The translations under genes were made by a program, and so were the position numbers. A DNA stretch of 34,433 bases from Chamaesiphon sp. 341R_metabat_111 (GTDB lineage Bacteria; Cyanobacteriota; Cyanobacteriia; Cyanobacteriales; Chamaesiphonaceae): contig JANXVE010000038.1 in the NCBI GenBank assembly GCA_025351825.1, positions 1 to 34,433 of the forward strand, written 5' to 3'. The notes under the pieces are model-generated. The model ran no database searches, was not told where the DNA came from, and was given only the letters and a program-made list of their open reading frames with translations. Of this stretch, positions 7,425 through 15,824 are shown piece after piece (position 1 is the stretch's first letter; each line of letters begins with the position of its first letter).

Positions 7425-9038
7425 TTAAGAAACAACTGGTTCCGCCACAGCCACAACAGGTTCCATCGCAACCGCCGCCGCCTTGACCTTCGCCTCACCA
7501 GCCAAGAACTCCGCCACCTGAAGCTCAATCTCCGTGCGGACAATCCCCCTGTACTCCAAGAAATGTTCGATTTGGGCACAGACACCCAAATAGCTACTAA
7601 CCCCGCCTGGATTGACCTGGAGCATACTCCAGAGATTGCGCCAGAACTGCCAGCGAGTAGAGCGAACCACCCCTTGTCGCCAGCAAATAGTCAAGAATGC
7701 CTGAATCACAATCCAGCTAATTGCCTTCTTGCGCCCTTCCCCCTTATCGGGATAAGTAGCTTGACCTAGTGTGAGAAAATGGCGGTAAGTTCGATCGAGA
7801 AACTTCGATGGCTCGTATAATTCATCAAAAGCATCCATGTACTCGTAGGCAATTTCTTCCAGCGGACGAGTCGGCACAAAATTCATCAGCGTAGTCTGAT
7901 TGATATTCGCACCCTCTACCCGCATTCGACCTTCCTTGGTCAACCGATGCCACAGAGCGGTATCGGGCAAGGCTTGGAGCATACTAAATACCGCAGTCGG
8001 AATATTTGTCTGCTCGACAAACTGGACGATTCTTTTGCCAGCACCTGTCTTCTCACCATCGAAACCAATGATAAATCCAGCCATCACCCGAATTCCGGTA
8101 GCGGCAATTTTATCAACCGCTTCACTGAGCGAACTGCGCGTATTTTGATGTTTTCGAGTCAGTGCCAAACTTGCTTCATCTGGAGTTTCAATCCCCAAGA
8201 ACACCGCTCCAAAGTTACACTTGACCATTTCATCCATTAGCTCTTGGTCATTTGCCAAATCCACCGAAGCTTCAGTTGCAAAGGAGAATGGATACTTATG
8301 TTCGACCATCCACGGCAAGAGTTCTTTCAAGAATAACTTAACGTTCCGTTTATTACCGATGAAATTGTCATCCACCATAAAAATACTCCGCCGCCAACCC
8401 AACTCGTAGAGATAGTCGAGTTCTGCCAGTAGCTGTTCTGGGGCTTTAGTACGGGGTTTGCGACCGTATAGCACGATAATATCGCAGAATTCACACTGAA
8501 ATGGACAGCCCCGCGAAAACTGCACCGACATCTCGGCATAAGCATCGAATTCCAACAGTTCAAACCGAGGCACTGGCGTAATTGTCACATCGGGACGTTC
8601 CCCATTCGGAGCGCGGAAGGTACCCGACTGTTGCCCTTGAGCGACTGCTTCGACAAATAACGGAATTGTTAGTTCGCCTTCATCCAAAATTAAATAATCG
8701 GCAAAGTCTGACACCTCGTGAGGTAATGCCGTCGGGTAGGGTCCCCCAACCGCCACTTTTTTACCACGGCGTTTAGCTTCTTGGATCTGAACCAATAAAT
8801 CTGGTTTTTGGACGATCATTGCCGAGCAAATCACCATTTCCGACCAGTTCCACTCGGCTTCAGTTACTTCCCGCACGTTCAAATCGACGAGCTTATAGTT
8901 CCACTCTTGGGGCAAAATTGCAGCGACAGTAATCAGTCCCAGCGGTGGTAACATGGCTTTGCGACCGAGCAGTTCGATCGTTTTTTCAAATGACCAGAAA
9001 CTTTTGGGGAAGCGAGGGTAGAGAAGTAGAACGTTCAT
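7425..9038 (-). CDS. B12-binding-domain radical SAM protein, DUF4070 family
   Basis: A 537-aa radical SAM enzyme. Residues 1-130 form the cobalamin-binding-like Rossmann domain (MNVLLLYPRFPKSFWSFEKT; LGLITVAAILP; AVGGPYPTALP). The 4Fe-4S motif CPFQCEFC gives ligands Cys178, Cys182 and Cys185. Then come the SAM-barrel features (FMVDDNFIGNK, FLGIETPDE, GFIIGFDGE) and a C-terminal DUF4070-type region. The tail is Ala/Val-rich. The start is placed at ATG 9038, which has a TTTGGAG ribosome binding site; a longer in-frame start at 9062 is less likely. Class B radical SAM proteins include methylases such as the hopanoid 2-methylase HpnP, but the substrate here is unknown. No hopanoid or tetrapyrrole genes are nearby. 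Confidence 0.85.
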   Translation of the reverse strand: MNVLLLYPRFPKSFWSFEKTIELLGRKAMLPPLGLITVAAILPQEWNYKLVDLNVREVTEAEWNWSEMVICSAMIVQKPDLLVQIQEAKRRGKKVAVGGPYPTALPHEVSDFADYLILDEGELTIPLFVEAVAQGQQSGTFRAPNGERPDVTITPVPRFELLEFDAYAEMSVQFSRGCPFQCEFCDIIVLYGRKPRTKAPEQLLAELDYLYELGWRRSIFMVDDNFIGNKRNVKLFLKELLPWMVEHKYPFSFATEASVDLANDQELMDEMVKCNFGAVFLGIETPDEASLALTRKHQNTRSSLSEAVDKIAATGIRVMAGFIIGFDGEKTGAGKRIVQFVEQTNIPTAVFSMLQALPDTALWHRLTKEGRMRVEGANINQTTLMNFVPTRPLEEIAYEYMDAFDELYEPSKFLDRTYRHFLTLGQATYPDKGEGRKKAISWIVIQAFLTICWRQGVVRSTRWQFWRNLWSMLQVNPGGVSSYLGVCAQIEHFLEYRGIVRTEIELQVAEFLAGEAKVKAAAVAMEPVVAVAEPVVS

Positions 9039-9143
9039 GAGATTATCTCCAAATAACGGCATTCCCCGTTAGGTAGAATGATGGACGTGTATTACTAATT
9101 GACTATAGTTTAGTCGCTTTTGTTTCGATCGGGTCTAAAATCA

Positions 9144-9629
9144 CTATAGAAATTTGCGAAGATCGAATTCGACTGAGATATTATCTGTACTTGAATCAGT
9201 TTGACGGGGATCCATTGATGCTGACAACATCAGCAAAATCCGCTCGGTATAATCAACTGCACCACATAATTCTTGCGCTAATAACTCCAATCCTCCGTTG
9301 GCGTATTCTTCAAAGATGTTAATTCGCTGCTGCTCAAAATCAGCTCGATCTGGTGAAATCACGTTGATATTTTCAGTCGCGGCGATCGCAATTAGTTTCA
9401 TCACCGGATCGTACCCACGGGAAATAAATACTTCCATACTAATCGGCCCTGGTTCTTTCTTGGAAATTTCGCCCAATGGTACTCGTCGATGTTGTTTGGC
9501 ACCCAGTACTGCTGCAAACAACATCGCATCGGCATAAGTCTGAAATGGACTATTATTATCAGCCGCTGCAACTAACGACCTGACTAATTCTGCTTTGTCC
9601 CTGGCTACTCGAATCCGATTTTCAGACAT
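9144..9629 (-). CDS. Homologue of Dnd-system-associated protein 4 (DNA phosphorothioation-associated), isolated
   Basis: A 161-aa soluble protein. Features recalled from the family annotated as DNA phosphorothioation-associated protein 4 are an N-terminal RVARDKAELVRSL helix, SPFQTYADAMLFAAVLG (about 27-43), RRVPLGEISKKEPGPISMEVF (about 48-68) and a C-terminal FEEYANGGLELLAQEL...DYTERILLML segment. Family members are usually reported beside dnd/dpt genes that replace a non-bridging phosphate oxygen with sulphur or restrict DNA lacking it. No dndA-E or dptF-H gene lies in this window: neighbours are a radical SAM gene (386 nt away, same strand) and an MFS gene. Biochemical role unknown. The assignment rests on motif memory and should be checked by a profile search. 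Confidence 0.6.
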   Translation of the reverse strand: MSENRIRVARDKAELVRSLVAAADNNSPFQTYADAMLFAAVLGAKQHRRVPLGEISKKEPGPISMEVFISRGYDPVMKLIAIAATENINVISPDRADFEQQRINIFEEYANGGLELLAQELCGAVDYTERILLMLSASMDPRQTDSSTDNISVEFDLRKFL

Positions 9630-9686
9630 GGGTAGAGTAATTAATAATTGTAGAATAAGAAACTGGGTGGGTATTGCTTGCCCAGC

Positions 9687-10928
9687 TTATACTTTTTGAC
9701 TTTTGGGGTCGGGTTTGAGTGCGAACGTTGCAATTAGGATGCCCAGAATTGAGAGAATTGCAGTGGGAATAAAGGCATTGGTATAGCTACCAAAAATATC
9801 TTTGGCATTACCAGCAACTAGTGTCCCAGCTAAAGCTCCTGCCCCATAAGCTGTAAAAACTATGCCATAGTTTTTAGTGTAATTAGAAGGGTTGAACATC
9901 GATAGTGTGGCCGTAGGTGCGATCGCGAGCCATCCACCTAGAGATAACCAGAGTAAACTGAAAGCAAAAAAGTAGTTGACAACTTGATCTCTACCAGTAT
10001 TTAACATCACGATCGAAGCAACTAAAATCATCACATAAGAGAGGATCGCGGCCATTTTGGGCTTGATTCGATCGGTTAACCAGCCGAAAATTGGGCGACC
10101 AATGCCGTTAAAGATGGCAAAAATCGATACCGATGCCGTAGCTGTATCGGTGTCCAGTCCGATGATTTCTTTGCCGACGTTAGTTGCAATCCCCACCGCC
10201 ATCAAACCAGCCAGGGTACCGATCGCATAGCAGCTCCACAGTGCAAAAAAGCTCGGCGAACTCAGCAACCGATCTGGCTCGGTACTAGCTCGGCTGGGAA
10301 TAGACTGGGGACTGGGTTGCCAGTTTGCTGGCGGAAACCTAAGCTGGGTCGAGATCGCCACTAAAATCACTGTAAAAGCTACACCAAGAATTCTAAACGC
10401 GCTGTCGATGCCATAAGTATCGATCAGAAACTTGGCGAGGGGTGCCGTAATCAATGGTGATAGACCAAAGCCAACTACAGTTAAACCGACAGTCAATCCC
10501 TTGAGATCGGGAAACCACTTAGCAGTAACAGAGATCGGCACACCATAGACAATTCCAACGCCAGCTCCAGCAATCAAACCATAAGTCACAATAAGTAAGG
10601 GAATACTGGTGGCAAAACTGGACAAGAAATACCCCAAACCAACAATTGCCCCCCCGACAGCAGTTACTTTAGCTGCACCATAACGTTCGATGTATCTACT
10701 TGCGATCGGCATCAAAATGGCAAATACTACCAGCAATGTCGCAAAAGGTAACAATGTGTCGGTTGCCCCAACGGTCACTTTTTGCAGTTTAAAAGCTTCT
10801 GTCAGCGGCTTGCGAAAAATGCTCCAGGAATAAACCGTACCCAAGCAGAGCATCGCTGTAATGCCCAGCGGTAAAAATAGCCATCGACCTTGCCGAGCAG
10901 GTAAGCCAAATACTTTCAGGTCGTTCAC
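9687..10928 (-). CDS. OFA-family MFS transporter (oxalate/formate antiporter-like)
   Basis: A 413-aa, 12-helix major facilitator. Diagnostic OFA features are the first-helix signature GTVYSWSIFRKPL, the YGLIAGAGVGIVYGVPI segment in helix 4, the RPIFGWLTDRI loop after helix 8, and the overall length. The family transports monocarboxylates or dicarboxylates such as oxalate/formate, lactate or pyruvate; the substrate here is unknown. The start is GTG 10928, preceded only by a weak AAAAAGA. It is on the same strand as the Dnd-associated-like gene, 57 bases upstream of it, so the two may share a transcript. Several small inverted repeats lie in the 10929-11114 upstream region, but none is strong enough to call an operator. 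Confidence 0.85.
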   Translation of the reverse strand: MNDLKVFGLPARQGRWLFLPLGITAMLCLGTVYSWSIFRKPLTEAFKLQKVTVGATDTLLPFATLLVVFAILMPIASRYIERYGAAKVTAVGGAIVGLGYFLSSFATSIPLLIVTYGLIAGAGVGIVYGVPISVTAKWFPDLKGLTVGLTVVGFGLSPLITAPLAKFLIDTYGIDSAFRILGVAFTVILVAISTQLRFPPANWQPSPQSIPSRASTEPDRLLSSPSFFALWSCYAIGTLAGLMAVGIATNVGKEIIGLDTDTATASVSIFAIFNGIGRPIFGWLTDRIKPKMAAILSYVMILVASIVMLNTGRDQVVNYFFAFSLLWLSLGGWLAIAPTATLSMFNPSNYTKNYGIVFTAYGAGALAGTLVAGNAKDIFGSYTNAFIPTAILSILGILIATFALKPDPKSQKV

Positions 10929-11087
10929 GATCTTTTTTGCGCCTCAATAGTCTAGACAAATTTGTACTTATAAGCCATGAAGTATAGACGAAAAGTGATT
11001 CATCACCTACAGTACAAGTGCAAAAACTCACATCTTGCACCGATACATCTAGACTAGTCAAAGCATAGATCTAAGGGTACCCACGAG

Positions 11088-11121
11088 GGGCACCCCTACA
11101 GGTTAATTGTAGGGGTGCCCT
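11088..11121. repeat. Hairpin repeat upstream of map
   Basis: GGGCACCCCTACA at 11088-11100 pairs with TGTAGGGGTGCCC at 11108-11120 around a 7-base loop. The same core appears at 7268-7302. It lies between the divergent OFA-transporter and map genes. Confidence 0.7.
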
Positions 11122-11170
11122 CGATCTACAGAGAAAGTATTAAAATGGGAAAAGCACAATCTGCTCCCGC

Positions 11171-11213
11171 TCTCAATTCTCAATTCTCAATTCTCAACTC
11201 TCAACTCTCAACT
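11171..11213 (+). repeat. Tandem 7-mers in the map leader
   Basis: Six consecutive heptamers, three of CTCAATT type then three of CTCAACT type, lie about 30 bases before the map start codon. This C/T-A pattern could alter the 5' untranslated region length. No coding is associated. Confidence 0.7.
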
Positions 11214-11241
11214 AACTTTATCCAGCCTGCTCCATCCCAAC

Positions 11242-12063
11242 ATGAATATTCTCACCGACTTACTCAAGCCTCAAGCCACCCGCGAAAAGAAGCAATCAAA
11301 GGGAATCCAGATTAAAACTGAGCGCGAAATTGGCATCATGCGCCAATCTTCAAAAATTGTCGCTACAGTTTTGAAAGAAATTTTGGGGATGGTAGAGCCA
11401 GGGATGACTACCGCAGATTTGGATGCTTATGCAGAAAAAAGGATTCGGGCGATGGATGCGATTCCTAGTTTCAAGGGTTTGTATGGGTTTCCAGCAACTA
11501 TTTGTGCCAGCATCAATGATGAAGCAGTGCATGGCATCCCCCACCGCAAGAGAGTGATCAAGCAGGGCGATGTGCTCAAAGTTGATACTGGAGCGTTCTT
11601 TCAGGGCTTTCACGGCGATTCTTGCATCACGATCGGCGTAGGCACCGTTACCCCTGCTGCTGCTAAACTAATTCGGGTAGCTGAAGAAGCCCTCTATAAG
11701 GGCATAGAACAGGTGAAAGAGGGTGCTTACCTCCTAGACCTCGCAGGAGCAGTTCAAGACCACGTCGAGGCAAATGGCTTTAGTATCGTCGAAGATTTTA
11801 CCGGACATGGAGTAGGGCGAAATCTCCATGAGGAACCATCGGTATTTAATTTCCGCACGCGGGAGATGCCAAATGTGAAGTTGAGAGCGGGGATGACGAT
11901 CGCGATCGAGCCAATCATCAATGCTGGCTCGAAGATTACCAAAATGATGCCAGATAAGTGGACTGCTGTCACGATCGACAAGTCTTTATCGGCTCAATTC
12001 GAGCACACTGTGCTGGTAACTAAAGATGGCTATGAGATTTTAACCGATCGGAATTTAGTTTAA
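11242..12063 (+). CDS. map: Type I methionine aminopeptidase
   Basis: A 273-aa M24-family metallopeptidase that removes N-terminal methionine from nascent proteins. Metal ligands are all present: Asp115 (KVDTGAF), Asp126 (HGDSC), His189 (GHGVGR), Glu223 (AIEP) and Glu254 (FEHTV); His97 (DEAVHGIP) is the usual substrate-side histidine. The catalytic core begins near residue 22 ([13 protein letters not shown]). The first ~20 residues are a basic extension whose start ATG 11242 lacks a clear Shine-Dalgarno, so a slightly later start (for example ATG 11338) is formally possible but would remove conserved sequence. The stop is 3 bases before a long perfect palindrome. Confidence 0.93.
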   Translation: MNILTDLLKPQATREKKQSKGIQIKTEREIGIMRQSSKIVATVLKEILGMVEPGMTTADLDAYAEKRIRAMDAIPSFKGLYGFPATICASINDEAVHGIPHRKRVIKQGDVLKVDTGAFFQGFHGDSCITIGVGTVTPAAAKLIRVAEEALYKGIEQVKEGAYLLDLAGAVQDHVEANGFSIVEDFTGHGVGRNLHEEPSVFNFRTREMPNVKLRAGMTIAIEPIINAGSKITKMMPDKWTAVTIDKSLSAQFEHTVLVTKDGYEILTDRNLV

Positions 12064-12066
12064 TCG

Positions 12067-12124
12067 ACTCAAGCAAAATAGGTAGGGGCAATTCATGAAT
12101 TGCCCCTACCTATTTTGCTTGAGT
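12067..12124. repeat. 58-bp perfect palindrome downstream of map
   Basis: Positions 12067-12095 and 12096-12124 are exact reverse complements with no spacer; the centre is ATTCATGAAT and the flanking part is GGTAGGGGCAATTC and its complement. Transcribed, it would fold into a 29-bp hairpin, perhaps stopping map transcription although no T-run follows. Its core GTAGGGGC resembles the other short hairpin repeats of this window. Confidence 0.95.
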
Positions 12125-12128
12125 TGTG

Positions 12129-12343
12129 GCGTGGATCTTTACCCCACCCTAGCCCTCCCCGAGGATGCGCGGATGCGCGCGCTGTTCGGGTTCCCCGACA
12201 GTGGTAGCGCACCAAGCAGGAGAGGGGACAAGAGTCCCAATTTTCAAAGGGAAATTCGTCCCACATATTAAGTTGAATGCAGTCAACGATAACCTAGCTC
12301 CTCCCCTTTCCAAGGGGAGGTTGGGTGGGGTATGGATCTACGC
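12129..12343. repeat. MITE-like element, ~215 bp with imperfect terminal inverted repeats
   Basis: The left end (12129-12160, GCGTGGATCTTTACCCCACC...) and right end (12298-12343, ...GGTGGGGTATGGATCTACGC) are imperfect inverted repeats. The interior at 12177-12229 carries a hairpin (TGTTCGGG / CCCCGACA with GCGC flanks) that is also present at 33541-33585. It has no open frame. Related arms occur at 5386-5614. A target-site duplication is not evident. Confidence 0.75.
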
Positions 12344-12358
12344 ATCATCCCTCCTAGA

Positions 12359-13249
12359 CTATTTCACCACTTGAGGTTTAGGAGCAGTGGTGAATTTAGC
12401 GGGCGCAGTTGCAGCAGGTGCAGCAGGTGCCACAGGTGCTGGAGCACTCAGATTAGGAGCTACCGAAACCTTCGGTGGCTGGGTTGCTTGAGCCAACTGC
12501 TTGATTTGATCCTTGTACTCAGACGGCGCGAGATCTACCGCCGCAGTCATCAGGGATTGCGCTTCGGTGAGATTGCCCATTTGCTTGAATACCAACGCTT
12601 TTGCCAGGATGGGGCGGAAATCTTCTTTATTAACTTCGATTAAAGCATCGTAAATACCCAGTGCGTCAGCATTGCGCTGCTGGGTGAGATAAACTTGCGC
12701 TAGTAAAAGCTTGAGTGGTGTGGCATCAACACCCGCTACAGTCGTCTTCAAAGCGGTCTGGACAGCACCCATTGCTGCTTCAGGACGCTTTGCTTCCAGG
12801 AGTAAGCTAACGAGTCCTTGGAGAGCGTTAATATTCTGAGGTTGAATAGTTAGGACTGTTCGATAACCAGCGGTAGCACCTTCTTTGTCGCCTAGATACT
12901 GTTTAGTTTGAGCGAGCAGCACCGTATAGTCAGAGGTCTGAGGGTTGAGTGCCGCAATTTTTTCGAGCGGCAATAAGCTCCCTTTGATGTCCCCCAATTG
13001 CAACCGTGCATCGAGCAAACCCTTGAGCGCGACTTGGTTTTCTGGTTCTCGTTTGAGCACCTGCATATAACCTTGGGCTTGAGCTTGAATCTGAGTCGTT
13101 TGAGTGGTAGAAAGATTACCTGACTCAGTGGCGACGGCTGCACCACCGTCTAGCACCACGTTGAACAGTGGAAATAATGAGAATCCAGTTAAAGCCAGTA
13201 GTGACACAGATACAACTAGATTAATGGCCCAGCGATGACGTTTGAACAC
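12359..13249 (-). CDS. Membrane-anchored tetratricopeptide-repeat protein
   Basis: A 296-aa protein with a basic N-terminus and one membrane helix at about 8-30 (INLVVSVSLLALTGFSLFPLF), then TPR-type helix pairs from about 54 to 245 (LKREPENQVALKGLLDARLQLGD; LNPQTSDYTVLLAQTKQYLGDKEGATAGYRTVLTIQPQN), and an Ala/Pro-rich tail at 258-296. TPR arrays act as protein-binding scaffolds; the partner is unknown. The start is GTG 13249, with GGGGGCAG a few bases upstream. The gene is on the same strand as DUF4335 and DUF3038, separated from them by a 159-base repeat-bearing gap, so cotranscription is possible but unproven. Confidence 0.75.
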   Translation of the reverse strand: MFKRHRWAINLVVSVSLLALTGFSLFPLFNVVLDGGAAVATESGNLSTTQTTQIQAQAQGYMQVLKREPENQVALKGLLDARLQLGDIKGSLLPLEKIAALNPQTSDYTVLLAQTKQYLGDKEGATAGYRTVLTIQPQNINALQGLVSLLLEAKRPEAAMGAVQTALKTTVAGVDATPLKLLLAQVYLTQQRNADALGIYDALIEVNKEDFRPILAKALVFKQMGNLTEAQSLMTAAVDLAPSEYKDQIKQLAQATQPPKVSVAPNLSAPAPVAPAAPAATAPAKFTTAPKPQVVK

Positions 13250-13303
13250 AGACTGCCCCCTAAATAATTTTTATCCTAATCTAAAAGCGGTTGCTTTTGC
13301 CTG

Positions 13304-13407
13304 AGGGCGTGGGAGCAGGGGAGCACGGGAGCATCGGAGAATAAGACGCTTGTGTCTCCCTATCTCCCCATCTCCCCATCTCCCACGCCCCCGTGCTCCC
13401 ACGCTCA
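13304..13407. repeat. G-rich/C-rich imperfect inverted repeat
   Basis: A left arm of GGGCGTGGGAGCAGGGGAGC type (from 13304) and a right arm ending near 13405 (CCGTGCTCCCACGCTC) are largely complementary around a C/T-rich loop. A similar element lies at 23134-23280. It sits between DUF4335 and the TPR gene and could fold in their transcript. Confidence 0.6.
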
Positions 13408-13408
13408 A

Positions 13409-15817
13409 CTACGGTTCCATAAAACTATCAACATTCCCATCCGGCTGAAGCACGACTCGAATTTTCTGGTCGGTACCGCCTGGAGCTGGGGACACTAGCT
13501 TTTGTCCGGTTTTGATGATTTTAGACTGGTTGAGATAGGTGGTTGCGGCGGCACCTTGAGCTGAGATGCTGCGGACTAGCCCACTTTTGCCGCTAATTTG
13601 GACAACGTACTGCAAGGGATTTTGTTGGCTGCTGGTTGGTTTCCATTTTGATTGGAAATAGCTTCTGGTGGCTTGGATGGCCGGACTATCAATCGAATCA
13701 GAAGGCCAATTGCTGCTGCTATTGGTAGGTAACGGTTGAGCTGGTACGAGCGGTAGGCTGCTAGGATTCGCATCCCCACCACCAGTCTGTTGCTGTACTG
13801 GGTCGATGAAATTGGGATTTGCCGGAACTGGGGTACCCTGCTCGAATAGGGGCTGAGGCACTACGCCGACTCCAGTCGGGATACCTGAGTTTGATTTGGC
13901 ACTTTTGGCTGCTGCTGCTGGATTGGCTTTTTTGGTAGCTTTGGCTCCAGCGCGAGTCGAACTTCCAGGCATCTGTGTAGAGTTGCCCGCACCAATTCCA
14001 ATCCCTGGTAAATCTGATGGCAGTAGAATCGGTTGTGTCGATACTGATACTGTCCCAGACTCGATCCCAGGGGATTTGCTGTTTGGCCGTCCAGTGGGTT
14101 TGGTTGCGCTGCCAATCATCGACGGCATCACTGGATTTAGACCTGATTTCGCGGCTGGACGCAATAGGCGATTGGAGCTAGTACTATTTACATCTAAGGG
14201 CGATCGGTCAGCACTGAGGGGATTTGGTGCGATGCCAGATTGCGCGCTGCTGCGAGGTAAAGTGCTCAAGATGCCTGGTCTGGTATTTTGAGCTGTAATT
14301 CCGGTAGTTGTGGGGACTGAGCTGGGTTTTCCCTCTAGTGTCGAGGGCAGGGGTGCGGTACCAATCTGGCTATTGGCTTGAGTTGGTTGAATGCCTGTGT
14401 TAATCGGTGCTTTATTTGGTAGCGGGGACTGAATACCAGCACTAGCAGTGTTCGGATTCGTCGGCGACTGAGTAGGAACGATCGGCGTGAGATTGGTTGT
14501 AGGTGCTGTTACAGGCTGCTCGTTCCACTGTTTGGGTGTCGTTGCATTCGTTGGCTCGGGATCCACGATTGGCGGTGCCATAGCGGCGGTGACAGTTTTT
14601 TTCACTACTGCCATATCGGGCATTTTGACCTTGCTGGTGGCATCTTTGAGCGGATTGGGCTTGGAATCAAATAATAAGTATGGTATCCCAACAGCTACAG
14701 CGGCAGCAGCAGCCCAAGGCACCACTGACAGCAAGGAAACTGATGAGCGCGAACGGCTAGGAGTCCGAGTCCGATTAAAAACTTGGCTAGTTTGCGATCC
14801 GGTCGATCCGGCTGCTGCTCTTGGTAAATTTGGGAGTCTGGATAGGGATACAGTTGTGGCATCGACATCGATCGATCCGTCGTGACCATAACCTGGAATA
14901 TTCGCCTGACTGAGTGTAACTGAGCGTTCTTGCTTGGTCACTACTTCCGCTGCCGCGTGCTCATCCAAGACGGTGGAGAGGTCGAATAATTGAATTGGTG
15001 TGAGGGTAATCGTCTCCCCGGAACTGCTGTTGGCCAAGTCGCCCAAATGAAGCTGTCGATCGAGGGATCTTTCGTTGCCCGTCAGATATGGTGTAGTGGG
15101 AGACTGTCGATTTCCCGCTCTGGCAGCTAAATCCTCGACTTCACGTTGCCCAAACCCAGACTTGACCCCAGCATCCGCGCCCAGTGGCATATGTTTTTGC
15201 TTGGTCTTTTTCGATTTTTTACCGCTACTTTTGTTCCAACCACCAAATAGTTTGGAGATCCCCGAAGTAGCGGCTGAGTTCGATCGATCGTCGGTGTCAC
15301 TAGATCCGATCGATTGGGCTGAGATATTGCGTAATCCAGGTAGATTGTTCATTAATCCCGATTGTGTTGGTAGATGATTGTTGTTGGGGTCTAGTCTCCG
15401 ATTGTTGGCGGAGCCGCTCTGTTCTCCTGGGGGAGAGGCTGTGCCTAAGGGCAGGCTATCGCCACCGCCAACAATCGTTGCTGAAGGAATTGAGTCTGAA
15501 GTAATGTTAGTACTCAGATCTGGCAGGGGGAATTTGGCAACCAGCTCGGTGATATAACTACTGACTACTTGCTGAAGTAGGTTCAGTTGAGGAAAGTTGC
15601 CGTGCAAGGTGATGTACTCTGAGTCCCCGCAATCCGAACGATCTAACTGAAGCGTAAAATCAACGGGAGGCTGTGGCTGCGGTTGGTGTTGCCTGTCGGA
15701 TACAACATCTGCCTCGGAGCCGAGCGAACCAAGCCCAGAAGGATTGCTTGTCGTTGAGACAATCAATTTACAGGTCAAAGCTGTATATGTTCGCGTTGTC
15801 AAGTGATTTGATTCCAT
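13409..15817 (-). CDS. DUF4335 protein with central membrane helix and long disordered region
   Basis: An 802-aa cyanobacterial protein. The DUF4335-type N-terminal part covers about 8-100 (TRTYTALTCKLIV; VDFTLQLDRSD...YITLHGNFPQLNLLQQVVSSYI), and a second conserved segment lies at about 256-293 (LHLGDLANSS...ITLTPIQLFDLSTVLDEHAA). One membrane helix is at about 360-383. A Pro/Ser/Thr/Asn-rich, probably unstructured stretch runs from 390 to about 710. A compact C-terminal domain (about 711-802, YFQSKWKP...LQYVVQISGKSGLV) resembles TonB-C-like energy-transducing domains in shape. The architecture suggests a cytoplasmic domain tethered to a periplasm-spanning linker. Function unknown. The start is only 7 bases after the DUF3038 stop, so the pair is very likely translated from one message. 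Confidence 0.75.
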   Translation of the reverse strand: MESNHLTTRTYTALTCKLIVSTTSNPSGLGSLGSEADVVSDRQHQPQPQPPVDFTLQLDRSDCGDSEYITLHGNFPQLNLLQQVVSSYITELVAKFPLPDLSTNITSDSIPSATIVGGGDSLPLGTASPPGEQSGSANNRRLDPNNNHLPTQSGLMNNLPGLRNISAQSIGSSDTDDRSNSAATSGISKLFGGWNKSSGKKSKKTKQKHMPLGADAGVKSGFGQREVEDLAARAGNRQSPTTPYLTGNERSLDRQLHLGDLANSSSGETITLTPIQLFDLSTVLDEHAAAEVVTKQERSVTLSQANIPGYGHDGSIDVDATTVSLSRLPNLPRAAAGSTGSQTSQVFNRTRTPSRSRSSVSLLSVVPWAAAAAVAVGIPYLLFDSKPNPLKDATSKVKMPDMAVVKKTVTAAMAPPIVDPEPTNATTPKQWNEQPVTAPTTNLTPIVPTQSPTNPNTASAGIQSPLPNKAPINTGIQPTQANSQIGTAPLPSTLEGKPSSVPTTTGITAQNTRPGILSTLPRSSAQSGIAPNPLSADRSPLDVNSTSSNRLLRPAAKSGLNPVMPSMIGSATKPTGRPNSKSPGIESGTVSVSTQPILLPSDLPGIGIGAGNSTQMPGSSTRAGAKATKKANPAAAAKSAKSNSGIPTGVGVVPQPLFEQGTPVPANPNFIDPVQQQTGGGDANPSSLPLVPAQPLPTNSSSNWPSDSIDSPAIQATRSYFQSKWKPTSSQQNPLQYVVQISGKSGLVRSISAQGAAATTYLNQSKIIKTGQKLVSPAPGGTDQKIRVVLQPDGNVDSFMEP

Positions 15818-15824
15818 TGTATGT

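Noticed and set aside
11171-11213. Possible CRISPR-like array
   Set aside because: The units are contiguous 7-mers with no spacers; it is a simple tandem repeat. The heptamers at 17512-17695 were rejected for the same reason.
12067-12124. Plain Rho-independent terminator for map
   Set aside because: There is no T-run after the stem and the length and perfect symmetry exceed ordinary terminators, so I list it as a palindrome with terminator function only possible.
13896-15377. Several long plus-strand frames opposite the DUF4335 gene
   Set aside because: They arise from the biased, Pro/Ser/Gly-rich low-complexity composition of the minus-strand gene and show no family features.
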